Positions 1 to 6,026 of a stretch of DNA of 7,813 bases are shown here, one piece after another. This DNA is from Oceanospirillaceae bacterium UBA7410 (GTDB lineage Bacteria > Pseudomonadota > Gammaproteobacteria > Pseudomonadales > Balneatricaceae): the NCBI GenBank assembly GCA_002470565.1, contig DKMQ01000031.1, positions 13,256-21,068 on the forward strand, given 5' to 3'. Position 1 is the first letter of the stretch; each line of letters opens with the position of its first letter. A model generated the notes under the pieces. The model was not told the DNA's origin. It was given only the letters and a program-made list of their open reading frames with translations, and searched no databases. The translations under genes were made by a program, and so were the position numbers.

Positions 1-503
1 TTTTTATAATAATCTTGATGGTAACTTTCGGCGCCCTGAATAGGGTAAAAGGTTGCTGCATCTAAAATGGGTGTAACGACGTTGTAGTAAGAAAATTCGG
101 CTTCCACAGCTTCTTTAGAGGCTTGAGCTATGGCTCTTTGCTCGTCGTTGGCTACAAAAATAGCACTTAGATAGCTTGGCCCTTTATCACAAAATTGCCC
201 TCTAGCATCAAAGGGGTCTATATTAACCCAATAGTAATCTAGTAGTTCTTTGTAGCTTACTACTTTTGGATCATAAGTGATTTCTACTACTTCGTAGTGG
301 CCTTGGTGGTTGCCGCTATAGGTTGGGTTTTTTGCTGTGCCACCTGAAAAGCCAGAGACCACATCACTCACACCCTCTAATTTTTCAAAATCTGACTCCA
401 TACACCAAAAACACCCACCAGCTAGTATGGTCTTTTCAGCCATTACATGAGTAGTGGTGAAAAGGGTCAGCGCGGTGATTAAAATTCCAAGTTTTTTGTT
501 CAT
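1..503 (-). CDS. msrA: Peptide-methionine (S)-S-oxide reductase MsrA, exported, 3' end cut by window edge
   Basis: Reduces the S-epimer of methionine sulfoxide in oxidised proteins. I translated the minus strand from the ATG at 503; the frame stays open for 167 codons and leaves the window, so the C-terminus and any distal recycling cysteine are not visible. Residues 1-22 form a signal peptide (lysines at 3-4, hydrophobic core, VMA before the predicted cut), so the enzyme should act in the periplasm. The catalytic motif GGCFWCME places the nucleophilic Cys at 31. Further family blocks are GFSGG (51-55), HYEVVEITYDP (69-79), DYYW (89-92) and the GQFCDKG block (102-108), which replaces the QYRSAI context of cytosolic MsrA. 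The start is supported by GGAGAAC at 511-517, seven bases upstream. The hydrolase gene lies 231 bp upstream on the same strand; a TATATAAA box at 626-633 could be part of a private promoter, but I found no convincing -35. Pfam family PMSR (PF01625) is a confident assignment. Confidence 0.95.
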   Translation of the reverse strand, partial: MNKKLGILITALTLFTTTHVMAEKTILAGGCFWCMESDFEKLEGVSDVVSGFSGGTAKNPTYSGNHQGHYEVVEITYDPKVVSYKELLDYYWVNIDPFDARGQFCDKGPSYLSAIFVANDEQRAIAQASKEAVEAEFSYYNVVTPILDAATFYPIQGAESYHQDYYK

Positions 504-734
504 GATAATAGTTCTCCATGGTTATCAAAATTTGATGTTGACCAAGTACATCACTTTAATTGACTACTAATGAGCATAGCGAGTGATTTCTGAATAGGGC
601 TCGGGCAGTGATTACATTCGCTCTTTTTATATAGGGTGCATATCCTCGTTAAGTTTAGACTGCTTGTCGTGGTTTTTTTAAACCTTCTTGATGGCTAATG
701 CAAATGCCTAATCAAAAACACACATGGCTTTGAA
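504..734. other. Intergenic gap between msrA and the hydrolase gene
   Basis: No credible ORF. On the minus strand it holds the msrA ribosome binding site (GGAGAAC, 511-517) and an AT box, TATATAAA (626-633), without a good -35. On the plus strand there is an imperfect inverted repeat, AGCGAGTG (578-585) with CATTCGCT (615-622), containing one G-T wobble and a 29-nt loop. The heptamer AGTGATT occurs twice, 25 bp apart (582-588 and 607-613). None of these is strong enough to name as a terminator or operator. Confidence 0.4.
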
Positions 735-1379
735 TTACTTACGAAAAAATTCCCCTGTGTTTAAGAAAGCCTTTACTTGGCGGATAACGTCTTTATTTTT
801 CATTAGAAAAGGGTGAGAAACTGGCACTACTATATGGTCACTCATACCCTCCAACTTTGTACTCTCTACCGAAACCTTGCCATCATTAGGTTTAGGCAGC
901 ATTAGGGAAAGTATTGGGTTAACTGTTGAACTACCTGCGATAACGCCAACGGGATAATCAACACCGCCCAGTGAATTAGGCACACTGTCGTGTTGTGTGC
1001 CCAGCTGCATGCCTGCAGGCCCATTAATGAGTTTAAAGCCGGGTACATTTTTAAGCCTATCTACTACTTCACTGCCTTTATTGGGTGGCCCAAGCATCAC
1101 CACACGACCTAATGTGCGCATGGTATGTTCACTTAAATATTTGCGCAAAATAATACTGCCAAGGGAGTGTGTAACAAAATTTACTTTGGTTGAAGGCTGA
1201 CACTGGGCAATGGCCTTGGCAATATGCTCTTTAGCAATGGTTTCTATATCATAATCAGTAGAAGGGTAGGCATAGTTAACTACAGCGTAGCCTTGTGCAC
1301 TAAGGGCTGCTTTCATGGTTTTCATGGATCGATCTGAGCGGGCCATACCATGAAGTAATATTACACATTCTTTAGCCAT
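735..1379 (-). CDS. Alpha/beta-hydrolase fold lipase/esterase, cytoplasmic
   Basis: A 214-residue hydrolase resembling small bacterial lipases and esterases of the PGAP1/DUF676-like alpha/beta fold; the natural substrate is unknown. The oxyanion-hole region is VILLHGMARS (6-15). The nucleophile elbow is THSLG (70-74), a GxSxG variant with Thr in the first position, giving catalytic Ser72. GPPNKGSEV (97-105) is a block typical of this lipase type. The acid is probably Asp166 (PNDGKVSV) and the histidine His189 in VPVSHPFLM. The protein is near-minimal for the fold, with no lid domain, signal peptide or membrane segment. The ATG at 1379 has GGAG about ten bases upstream. A weak minus-strand promoter can be drawn at 1409-1438 (TTGGGA, 18-bp spacer, TTTAAT). 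The gene is divergent from the PaiB-like gene. Fold and catalytic serine are secure; specificity is not. Confidence 0.87.
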   Translation of the reverse strand: MAKECVILLHGMARSDRSMKTMKAALSAQGYAVVNYAYPSTDYDIETIAKEHIAKAIAQCQPSTKVNFVTHSLGSIILRKYLSEHTMRTLGRVVMLGPPNKGSEVVDRLKNVPGFKLINGPAGMQLGTQHDSVPNSLGGVDYPVGVIAGSSTVNPILSLMLPKPNDGKVSVESTKLEGMSDHIVVPVSHPFLMKNKDVIRQVKAFLNTGEFFRK

Positions 1380-1447
1380 TGATAAAAAGCTCCACTTACA
1401 GCATTAAAATTAAAATTAAGAGTAATTTAATTTCCCAATCTCGTGTC

Positions 1448-1476
1448 TTGCTAAGGTAATGTACACCTAGTTTAAT
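1448..1476 (+). promoter_or_regulatory. Predicted sigma70 promoter of the PaiB-GNAT unit
   Basis: TTGCTA (1448-1453) and TTTAAT (1471-1476) are separated by 17 bp and match the -35 and -10 consensus at 4/6 and 5/6 positions. Transcription would start near 1483 and give a leader of about 37 nt before the ATG at 1520. It is the only well-spaced pair I found on the plus strand in this gap. Confidence 0.5.
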
Positions 1477-1488
1477 AGACACCTTAGC
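1450..1488. promoter_or_regulatory. Operator-like 8-bp inverted repeat around the -10 box
   Basis: GCTAAGGT (1450-1457) and its exact reverse complement ACCTTAGC (1481-1488) flank the predicted -10, with arm centres 31 bp apart, close to three helical turns. A related half-site, ACACCTAG (1463-1470), resembles ACACCTTAG (1479-1487). The left arm overlaps the -35 box and the right arm covers the predicted transcription start, the placement expected for a repressor site. The loop is too long and lacks a T-run, so a terminator is unlikely. The regulator is unknown; autoregulation by the PaiB-like protein is one possibility. Confidence 0.4.
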
Positions 1489-1519
1489 TGTTTACAATGT
1501 GCGCAATTAAGAGGCCCAG

Positions 1520-2134
1520 ATGTATATACCCAACAATATTAAAACCCAAGACATCACGAAGGCTCACGATTTAATCGATGAGTTTGGTTTTGGTATTTTG
1601 GTGTCTGGCGCTTTAGAGGGCACTCACATTCCTATGGTATTGCACCGCAATGAAGGTGATTATGGGGTGCTTTATAGTCATTTTGCGAAAGCCAACCCCC
1701 ATTGGAAAGTGCTGGAAGGCCAAGAGGTGTTGGTTATTTTTTCTGGCCCTCATAGTTATATCTCTCCATCTTGGTATGCCCATGCACCTGCTGTGCCTAC
1801 TTGGAATTATGCAGCGGTGCATGCTGTGGGTACAGTGGCCTTATTAGATGGTGAACAAACCCTCGCTGTGGTGGAAGAAGTGGTGCGTCAATACGAGCCT
1901 GCATTGCTTGTAGATCGAAGCATTATCACTAATGAATATAGAGATAAGTTGTTATCTGGTATTGTGGGGTTTAAGGTGCAATTGTCTTCTATCCAGTGCA
2001 AGCTAAAGCTTGGGCAACAAAGAGCAAAAGACGACCAATCAGGTGTTTATCATGCCCTTGAACACTCTGCACAGGTTGATGCCAATCAATTAGCCCGCTA
2101 TATGAAAAAACACGGGCTAGGCACTGGCGATTAA
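1520..2134 (+). CDS. PaiB-family FMN-binding protein / putative negative transcriptional regulator
   Basis: A full-length PaiB-family protein (204 residues; Pfam FMN_bind_2). The signature blocks are present in order: MYIP at the N-terminus (1-4), THIPMVL (35-41), HFAKANPHW (54-62), the GPHSYISPSWY block (76-86), VPTWNYAAVHAVG (92-104) and the C-terminal GIVGFKVQLSSIQCKLKLGQ (147-166). The fold is a split beta-barrel flavin-binding domain related to flavin reductases and pyridoxamine-phosphate oxidases. In Bacillus subtilis PaiB is encoded with the polyamine acetyltransferase PaiA and was described as a repressor of sporulation and protease genes; many homologues may simply bind flavin or heme. 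There is no helix-turn-helix evident, so DNA binding is not shown by the sequence. GAGG lies five bases before the ATG. The GNAT gene follows after 36 bp on the same strand, probably co-transcribed. Confidence 0.93.
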   Translation: MYIPNNIKTQDITKAHDLIDEFGFGILVSGALEGTHIPMVLHRNEGDYGVLYSHFAKANPHWKVLEGQEVLVIFSGPHSYISPSWYAHAPAVPTWNYAAVHAVGTVALLDGEQTLAVVEEVVRQYEPALLVDRSIITNEYRDKLLSGIVGFKVQLSSIQCKLKLGQQRAKDDQSGVYHALEHSAQVDANQLARYMKKHGLGTGD

Positions 2135-2170
2135 CATTGTTTTAATAACTAAATTACCCAAGAGGTCTCT

Positions 2171-2623
2171 ATGAGTATCCATATATCAGCACCTACCTTA
2201 AAGGACAAAGCCCAGTGGGAAGCCCTTTATTATGGCTATGCAACGTTTTATAAAGTGCCTATGAATCAAGAGATTCTGGATAATGTTTGGGCATGGATTA
2301 TGGATGTCGATCATGGGTTTTATTGTTTATTGGCTAAAGATGAGACTGGCCAATGTGTGGGTTTCATGCACTATCGCGCCATGCCTTCACCACTAAGGGG
2401 TAAAATGGTTGGGTTTTTGGATGATCTTTTTGTAGAGCCAAAATGCAGGGGTAATGGCGTTGTAGAGGCTTTGTATGAAGCGCTCAATCGCAGTGCCAAA
2501 GACAAAGGCTGGCCATTTATGCGCTGGATTACCGCCGACAACAACTACAGAGGCCGTGGTGTTTACGATAAGCTGTCTCAAAGAACACACTGGATAACCT
2601 ACCAGATGCCCGTAGATGCGTAG
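2171..2623 (+). CDS. GNAT-family N-acetyltransferase (uncharacterised subgroup)
   Basis: A 150-residue acetyl-CoA-dependent acetyltransferase with a single GNAT domain. The N-terminal half has the LYYGYATFYKVP block (19-30) and WAWIMD (40-45). Motif A is FLDDLFVEP followed by CRGNGVVEALYEAL (82-105), the acetyl-CoA pyrophosphate loop. Its last position, usually Gly or Ala, is Val98, a mild departure. Motif B is WPFMRWITADNNYRGRGVYDKL, starting at Trp117. The protein ends with TYQMPV. This subgroup is widespread in Proteobacteria and its acceptor is unknown to me; it is not obviously PaiA, but location directly after a PaiB-like gene makes a polyamine or small amine a reasonable guess. AAGAGG sits five bases before the ATG, nearly the same ribosome binding site as the upstream gene. 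A hairpin about 60 bp downstream may end the transcript. Confidence 0.9.
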   Translation: MSIHISAPTLKDKAQWEALYYGYATFYKVPMNQEILDNVWAWIMDVDHGFYCLLAKDETGQCVGFMHYRAMPSPLRGKMVGFLDDLFVEPKCRGNGVVEALYEALNRSAKDKGWPFMRWITADNNYRGRGVYDKLSQRTHWITYQMPVDA

Positions 2624-2683
2624 CATAATAATATAGACGCAAAACACAGCTCCACTAAACAGACAATAGTGTCATAGTTAGGT

Positions 2684-2730
2684 AAAATGGGCGGCTATAT
2701 AGAGCTTTAAGCCGCCACCCCATTTTGTTT
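2684..2730 (+). terminator. Bulged hairpin: candidate terminator or leader element
   Basis: AAAATGGG (2684-2691) pairs with CCCATTTT (2719-2726), and CGGCT (2692-2696) with AGCCG (2710-2714). A four-base bulge (2715-2718) and a 13-nt loop remain. The stem is followed by GTTTT, so it could act as an intrinsic terminator for the PaiB-GNAT unit. Its right arm ends only 15 bp before the ATG at 2742, so in a transcript crossing it the structure would also sit beside the next gene's ribosome binding site. Confidence 0.45.
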
Positions 2731-2741
2731 TGGAAACCTTG

Positions 2742-4355
2742 ATGATACGCATTACTAATCTACAGTTACCACTTGATCACGATGATCAAGCGTTGAATGA
2801 CGCTATTTTGGCGCGTTTATCGATCCAGCAAGATGATATGTTGGACTTTGTAGTGCATCGAAGAGGTTATGACGCACGTAAGAAAACTAACATCGTGCTT
2901 ATTTATACCCTAGATGTAAATACCACTCAAAATGAAACTTTGTTGGCCACTTTCACAGGCGATCAACTGATTAAACCTAGCCCAGACATGAGCTACAAAT
3001 TTGTGGCCCATGCTCAAACTACTGCACCTGCAAGCCAGCAACGCCCTTTAGTCATTGGATTTGGCCCGTGTGGTTTGTTAGCAGGGTTAGTGCTTGCTCA
3101 AATGGGTTATAAACCTATTATTTTAGAGCGTGGTGCTGCAGTGCGCCAACGCACCAAAGACACCTTTGGTTTTTGGCGTAAAAAGATTTTAAATACCGAA
3201 TCTAATGTACAGTTTGGTGAAGGCGGTGCGGGCACGTTTTCTGATGGCAAGTTATACACCCAAGTAAAAGACCCTAATCACTACAGCCGCAAAGTGCTCG
3301 CTGAATTTGTAGCTGCCGGTGCTCCAGAAGAAATATTATTTGTAAGCAAGCCCCACATAGGTACCTTTAGGTTGGTGTCGATGGTAGAAAAAATGCGCGC
3401 GCAAATTGAAGAGCTAGGTGGTGAGGTTAGATTTGATGGGCGAGTAGATGACGTGCATATTGACCAGGGCCAGATCACGGGCGTTACTTTGGCCGATGGT
3501 GAAGTGATTCACTCTAAACACGTGGCTTTGGCCATAGGCCACAGTGCTCGAGACACCTTTAAGATGTTGTTTGATAAAAAGGTGTATATAGAAGCCAAAC
3601 CGTTTTCCATAGGGTTTCGTATAGAGCATCCCCAATCTGCTATAGATGAAGCCCGCTTTGGTAAGAATGCAGGCAATGAGATTTTGGGTGCAGCAGACTA
3701 TAAGCTTGTGCATCACTGCGATAATGGCCGCAGTGTCTATAGCTTTTGTATGTGCCCAGGTGGCACCGTGGTGGCAGCCGCTTCTGAGCCTCATCAAGTA
3801 GTCACCAACGGTATGAGTCAGTACTCACGTGCAGAGCGTAATGCCAATAGTGCTATTGTGGTAGGCATAGACCCCTCAGATTATCCAGGCGACGCACTGG
3901 CGGGTATAGAGCTACAAAGACAGCTAGAGCGTAAAGCCTATCAATTAGGTGGCGAAAACTACGACGCTCCTGCACAAAGAGTAGGTGACTTTATGCAGGG
4001 CAAGTCTTCACAGAAGTTGGGCGCTGTAGAGCCCTCTTATAAGCCAGGTATTAAGCTCACAGACTTAGCTGATGCTTTGCCAGATTTTTGTATTGATGCC
4101 ATTCGGGAAGCTATTCCCGTGTTTAACCGCAAGGTAAAGGGCTTTGCTTTAGCTGATGCCCTGCTCACGGGGGTGGAAACACGCACGTCAGCGCCTATTT
4201 GTATTAAACGTGGGCAAGATATGCAAAGCATCAATACTCAAGGCCTGTTCCCCGCAGGAGAAGGTGCAGGGTATGCGGGTGGTATTATGTCGGCAGCCAT
4301 TGATGGTATTAAAATAGCAGAAGCCATGGCTTTGAGTATGAATCAGCCTGACTAA
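2742..4355 (+). CDS. COG2509-type FAD-dependent oxidoreductase
   Basis: A 537-residue member of the uncharacterised FAD-dependent dehydrogenase family that includes Vibrio parahaemolyticus VP0956. An N-terminal domain of about 85 residues starts MIRITNLQLPLD and carries RRGYDARKK (40-48), a family hallmark. The Rossmann FAD motif PLVIGFGPCGLLAG spans about 102-115, with the adenine-side acid in IILERG (126-131). QFGEGGAGTFSDGK (157-170) is a flavin-contacting loop; LAIGHSARD (263-271) belongs to the second dinucleotide-fold segment. YSFCMCPGG (333-341) carries two cysteines near the presumed active site. GLFPAGEGAGYAGG (501-514) is the C-terminal FAD block. No signal or membrane segment is visible, so it should be cytosolic. 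I chose the ATG at 2742 over an in-frame TTG at 2730 because homologues begin at MIRIT and GGAA lies eight bases upstream. Substrate and physiological role are unknown. Confidence 0.92.
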   Translation: MIRITNLQLPLDHDDQALNDAILARLSIQQDDMLDFVVHRRGYDARKKTNIVLIYTLDVNTTQNETLLATFTGDQLIKPSPDMSYKFVAHAQTTAPASQQRPLVIGFGPCGLLAGLVLAQMGYKPIILERGAAVRQRTKDTFGFWRKKILNTESNVQFGEGGAGTFSDGKLYTQVKDPNHYSRKVLAEFVAAGAPEEILFVSKPHIGTFRLVSMVEKMRAQIEELGGEVRFDGRVDDVHIDQGQITGVTLADGEVIHSKHVALAIGHSARDTFKMLFDKKVYIEAKPFSIGFRIEHPQSAIDEARFGKNAGNEILGAADYKLVHHCDNGRSVYSFCMCPGGTVVAAASEPHQVVTNGMSQYSRAERNANSAIVVGIDPSDYPGDALAGIELQRQLERKAYQLGGENYDAPAQRVGDFMQGKSSQKLGAVEPSYKPGIKLTDLADALPDFCIDAIREAIPVFNRKVKGFALADALLTGVETRTSAPICIKRGQDMQSINTQGLFPAGEGAGYAGGIMSAAIDGIKIAEAMALSMNQPD

Positions 4356-4360
4356 ACAGT

Positions 4361-4375
4361 TGCGTGCCACACGCA
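4361..4375. repeat. Short perfect hairpin after the oxidoreductase gene
   Basis: TGCGTG and CACGCA form a 6-bp stem closed by CCA, starting five bases after the stop codon. There is no T-run behind it, so it is at best a weak or RNA-stabilising hairpin and not a convincing intrinsic terminator. Confidence 0.3.
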
Positions 4376-4409
4376 CAGCTTGGTTAAGTTAAACTGAACA
4401 TTAATCTTA

Positions 4410-4435
4410 TATGATGATCATGATTTTGATTATCA
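4410..4435 (+). promoter_or_regulatory. Fur-box-like palindrome upstream of the MAPEG gene
   Basis: TGATTTTGATTATCA (4421-4435) matches 12 of the 14 defined positions of the Fur 7-1-7 palindrome TGATAATnATTATCA. An overlapping, poorer copy starts at 4412-4415 (TGATGATCATGATTT, about 10 of 14), and overlapping copies are common at real Fur sites. A possible -10, TATGAT (4410-4415), abuts it, but no good -35 is present. The element lies 25 bp before the MAPEG start codon. AT-rich sequence can give such matches by chance. Confidence 0.35.
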
Positions 4436-4460
4436 CCTTATCTAACCTAAAGAGAACATC

Positions 4461-4880
4461 ATGCTAGCGACTTATTCATTTGCCATTTGGGGCCTTTGGC
4501 TCATGCTAACCACTGTTTTTGTACAGGCTATGGTGGCATCTGTAGCACACCGCAAACAAAAGCACTATGTACCAGGTATTATTGACGAAAAACTAAGTCA
4601 TGAGTCTTTTGTCTTTAGAAGCCATCGCACCTTCTTAAACTCACACGAAAACTTATTGATGGTGTTTGGTCCAGCTATGTTGGCTATGCTAACTGGCATG
4701 GATGCATATTGGCTGGGTATGCTGGTGTGGGTGTATGCCATTGCACGCATACTCCACATGAGCTTGTATTATGTGGTGGCAACAGAAGCTAATCCTAGCC
4801 CTCGTAGTTATTTCTTTATCGTGGGTTTTGTTGCTAATTTGGCACTACTTATTATGCTGGGTGTCCACTTGGTGGCTTAG
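4461..4880 (+). CDS. MAPEG-family inner-membrane protein
   Basis: A 139-residue protein of the MAPEG superfamily (microsomal glutathione S-transferase and leukotriene C4 synthase relatives; PF01124). Four hydrophobic segments are visible at about 6-28, 66-82, 84-107 and 117-138. The signature lies between the first two as RSHRTFLNSHEN (53-64), with Arg56, Asn60 and Glu63 matching the conserved RxxxNxxE pattern. Arg96 is a second conserved basic residue at the membrane interface. Eukaryotic members use glutathione to conjugate lipophilic compounds or reduce peroxides; the bacterial substrates are mostly unknown, so a glutathione-dependent detoxification role is only family-based. AAGAGA precedes the ATG by five bases. 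The gene ends six bases from the end of the convergent HupE-like gene, and the shared gap has no hairpin. Confidence 0.88.
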   Translation: MLATYSFAIWGLWLMLTTVFVQAMVASVAHRKQKHYVPGIIDEKLSHESFVFRSHRTFLNSHENLLMVFGPAMLAMLTGMDAYWLGMLVWVYAIARILHMSLYYVVATEANPSPRSYFFIVGFVANLALLIMLGVHLVA

Positions 4881-4886
4881 TTTTAA

Positions 4887-6026
4887 CTACAAAAAGAGTC
4901 GCTCATAGGTCCAAAAAAGACCAATCAGTGAGATTAGAATTGAGACTGGGATCACTACCCATTGACGATATAGCTGCTGCCTTTTTATTATCCAAAAGAC
5001 GCACAAAAAGGCAGCAGCAATAACCGATAATTGTCCAACTTCAACGCCAACATTAAAAAATACCAATGCTGTTGCAAAGTCTGACTCGGGTAGCCCAAGC
5101 TGGTTTAACACCCCAGCAAAGCCCATGCCATGCAATAAGCCAAACAAAAAGACCACCACCACGCGCCTTATTTTGACCGTCTTAACAAAGATGTTTTCAA
5201 TACCAACTGCAACAATGGATAGGGCAATCAAAGGTTCAACGATACTAGGTGACAGGCTAATAACGCCATAAATCGTTAAGCCTAAAGTTATGCTGTGCGC
5301 TAGAGTAAATGCTGTGACTTGCAATAATAAAGGGTGCAGCCTAACACTGAGTAAAAATAGCCCCAATACAAAGAGAATATGATCTAAACCCTTGGGCACA
5401 ATATGTTCAAAACCTAAAACGGCATATTCAACAGCCACCTGAGTAAACGGTTTGGGAACATAAGTTGTGTTTAATTCAAATGGAGGGCTCATTGCACCTT
5501 TGGTCAACCAATGAGATGTTTTTTCGTGTGGCGTTTTATCATAGTAGAAGTGGGCAATATTGTTGCCAAACTTTTTTGGATACTGCCAAGTAACCTGCTG
5601 TTGGTCATCATTTGGACTTGGAATTAACGCCAATAAATGAATATTAGATAAGCGTGATTTGTCTAAGTTACCTATAGTGGGAATGTTGAGTTTAACCAAT
5701 AATAAATCACTCTTAACCCCATCAAACGCCAAGCTAAGCTCAGATATAATAGATTCTTCAAATAATTCAAACTCATTACTTAACTGCTGCGCAGACAATG
5801 CGCGTAGCTGGTTGTAACGCTGCGTCTGGGGTGAGTCATCGGTATCGTCATGGCTTGAATCGATGCCTGCAATAAGGCTTTCTATATTTGTTTGAATGTG
5901 TACCTTTACAGAAGCGTTTTGGGTAAACTCTAAGTCTACTATCGCAGGGCGCATTTGGTGTGCCTTGGCGCTTTGAGCTAACAGTAATAGGCTGAACGTG
6001 ACTAACATTAATCGAAAAAGAATCAT
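4887..6026 (-). CDS. HupE/UreJ-type membrane protein, putative metal transporter
   Basis: A 379-residue protein with an exported N-terminal half and a membrane C-terminal half (HupE_UreJ_2, PF13795). Residues 1-22 are a signal peptide ending AQSAKA, predicting a mature N-terminus HQMRP. Residues 23 to about 195 form a soluble, probably periplasmic domain. From about 200 there are roughly six or seven hydrophobic helices carrying the family histidines: FEHIVPKGLDHILF (His208, Asp215, His216), TLAHSITL (His244), FGLLHGMGFAG (His299) and FFNVGVEVGQ (Glu329). Classical HupE has HX5DH; here the spacing is six. HupE of rhizobia is a nickel permease, and relatives are predicted nickel or cobalt carriers; the metal here is not determined. 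I chose ATG 6026 over ATG 6056 because AAGGTGAT lies seven bases before it and the resulting signal peptide has normal length. Divergent from the DUF4198 gene. Confidence 0.88.
   Translation of the reverse strand: MILFRLMLVTFSLLLLAQSAKAHQMRPAIVDLEFTQNASVKVHIQTNIESLIAGIDSSHDDTDDSPQTQRYNQLRALSAQQLSNEFELFEESIISELSLAFDGVKSDLLLVKLNIPTIGNLDKSRLSNIHLLALIPSPNDDQQQVTWQYPKKFGNNIAHFYYDKTPHEKTSHWLTKGAMSPPFELNTTYVPKPFTQVAVEYAVLGFEHIVPKGLDHILFVLGLFLLSVRLHPLLLQVTAFTLAHSITLGLTIYGVISLSPSIVEPLIALSIVAVGIENIFVKTVKIRRVVVVFLFGLLHGMGFAGVLNQLGLPESDFATALVFFNVGVEVGQLSVIAAAFLCVFWIIKRQQLYRQWVVIPVSILISLIGLFWTYERLFL

Noticed and set aside
578..622. Inverted repeat between msrA and the hydrolase as a terminator
   Set aside because: It has a wobble pair and a 29-nt loop, and its T-rich tail is on the plus strand where no gene ends nearby.
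997..1200. Plus-strand ORF of 67 codons
   Set aside because: It lies antisense within the hydrolase gene, has no ribosome binding site or recognisable protein features, and the opposite strand shows clear family motifs.
1613..1847. Two overlapping ORFs (69 codons minus, 65 codons plus) inside the PaiB-like gene
   Set aside because: Shadows of a strongly conserved PaiB reading frame with unlikely protein composition.
2393..2647. Minus-strand ORF of 84 codons over the GNAT gene
   Set aside because: Antisense to GNAT motifs A and B and without any recognised motif; a mirror ORF.
2730..2741. TTG start for the oxidoreductase, giving four extra residues
   Set aside because: The ATG at 2742 matches the usual family N-terminus and has a GGAA upstream; the TTG has none.
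4361..4375. Intrinsic terminator after the oxidoreductase gene
   Set aside because: Only a 6-bp stem with a 3-nt loop and no T-run.
3281..4376. Four minus-strand ORFs (62-127 codons) over the oxidoreductase gene
   Set aside because: All are antisense to conserved FAD-binding segments and have no domain signal, ribosome binding site or promoter; the long one (3414-3797) is a codon-bias effect.
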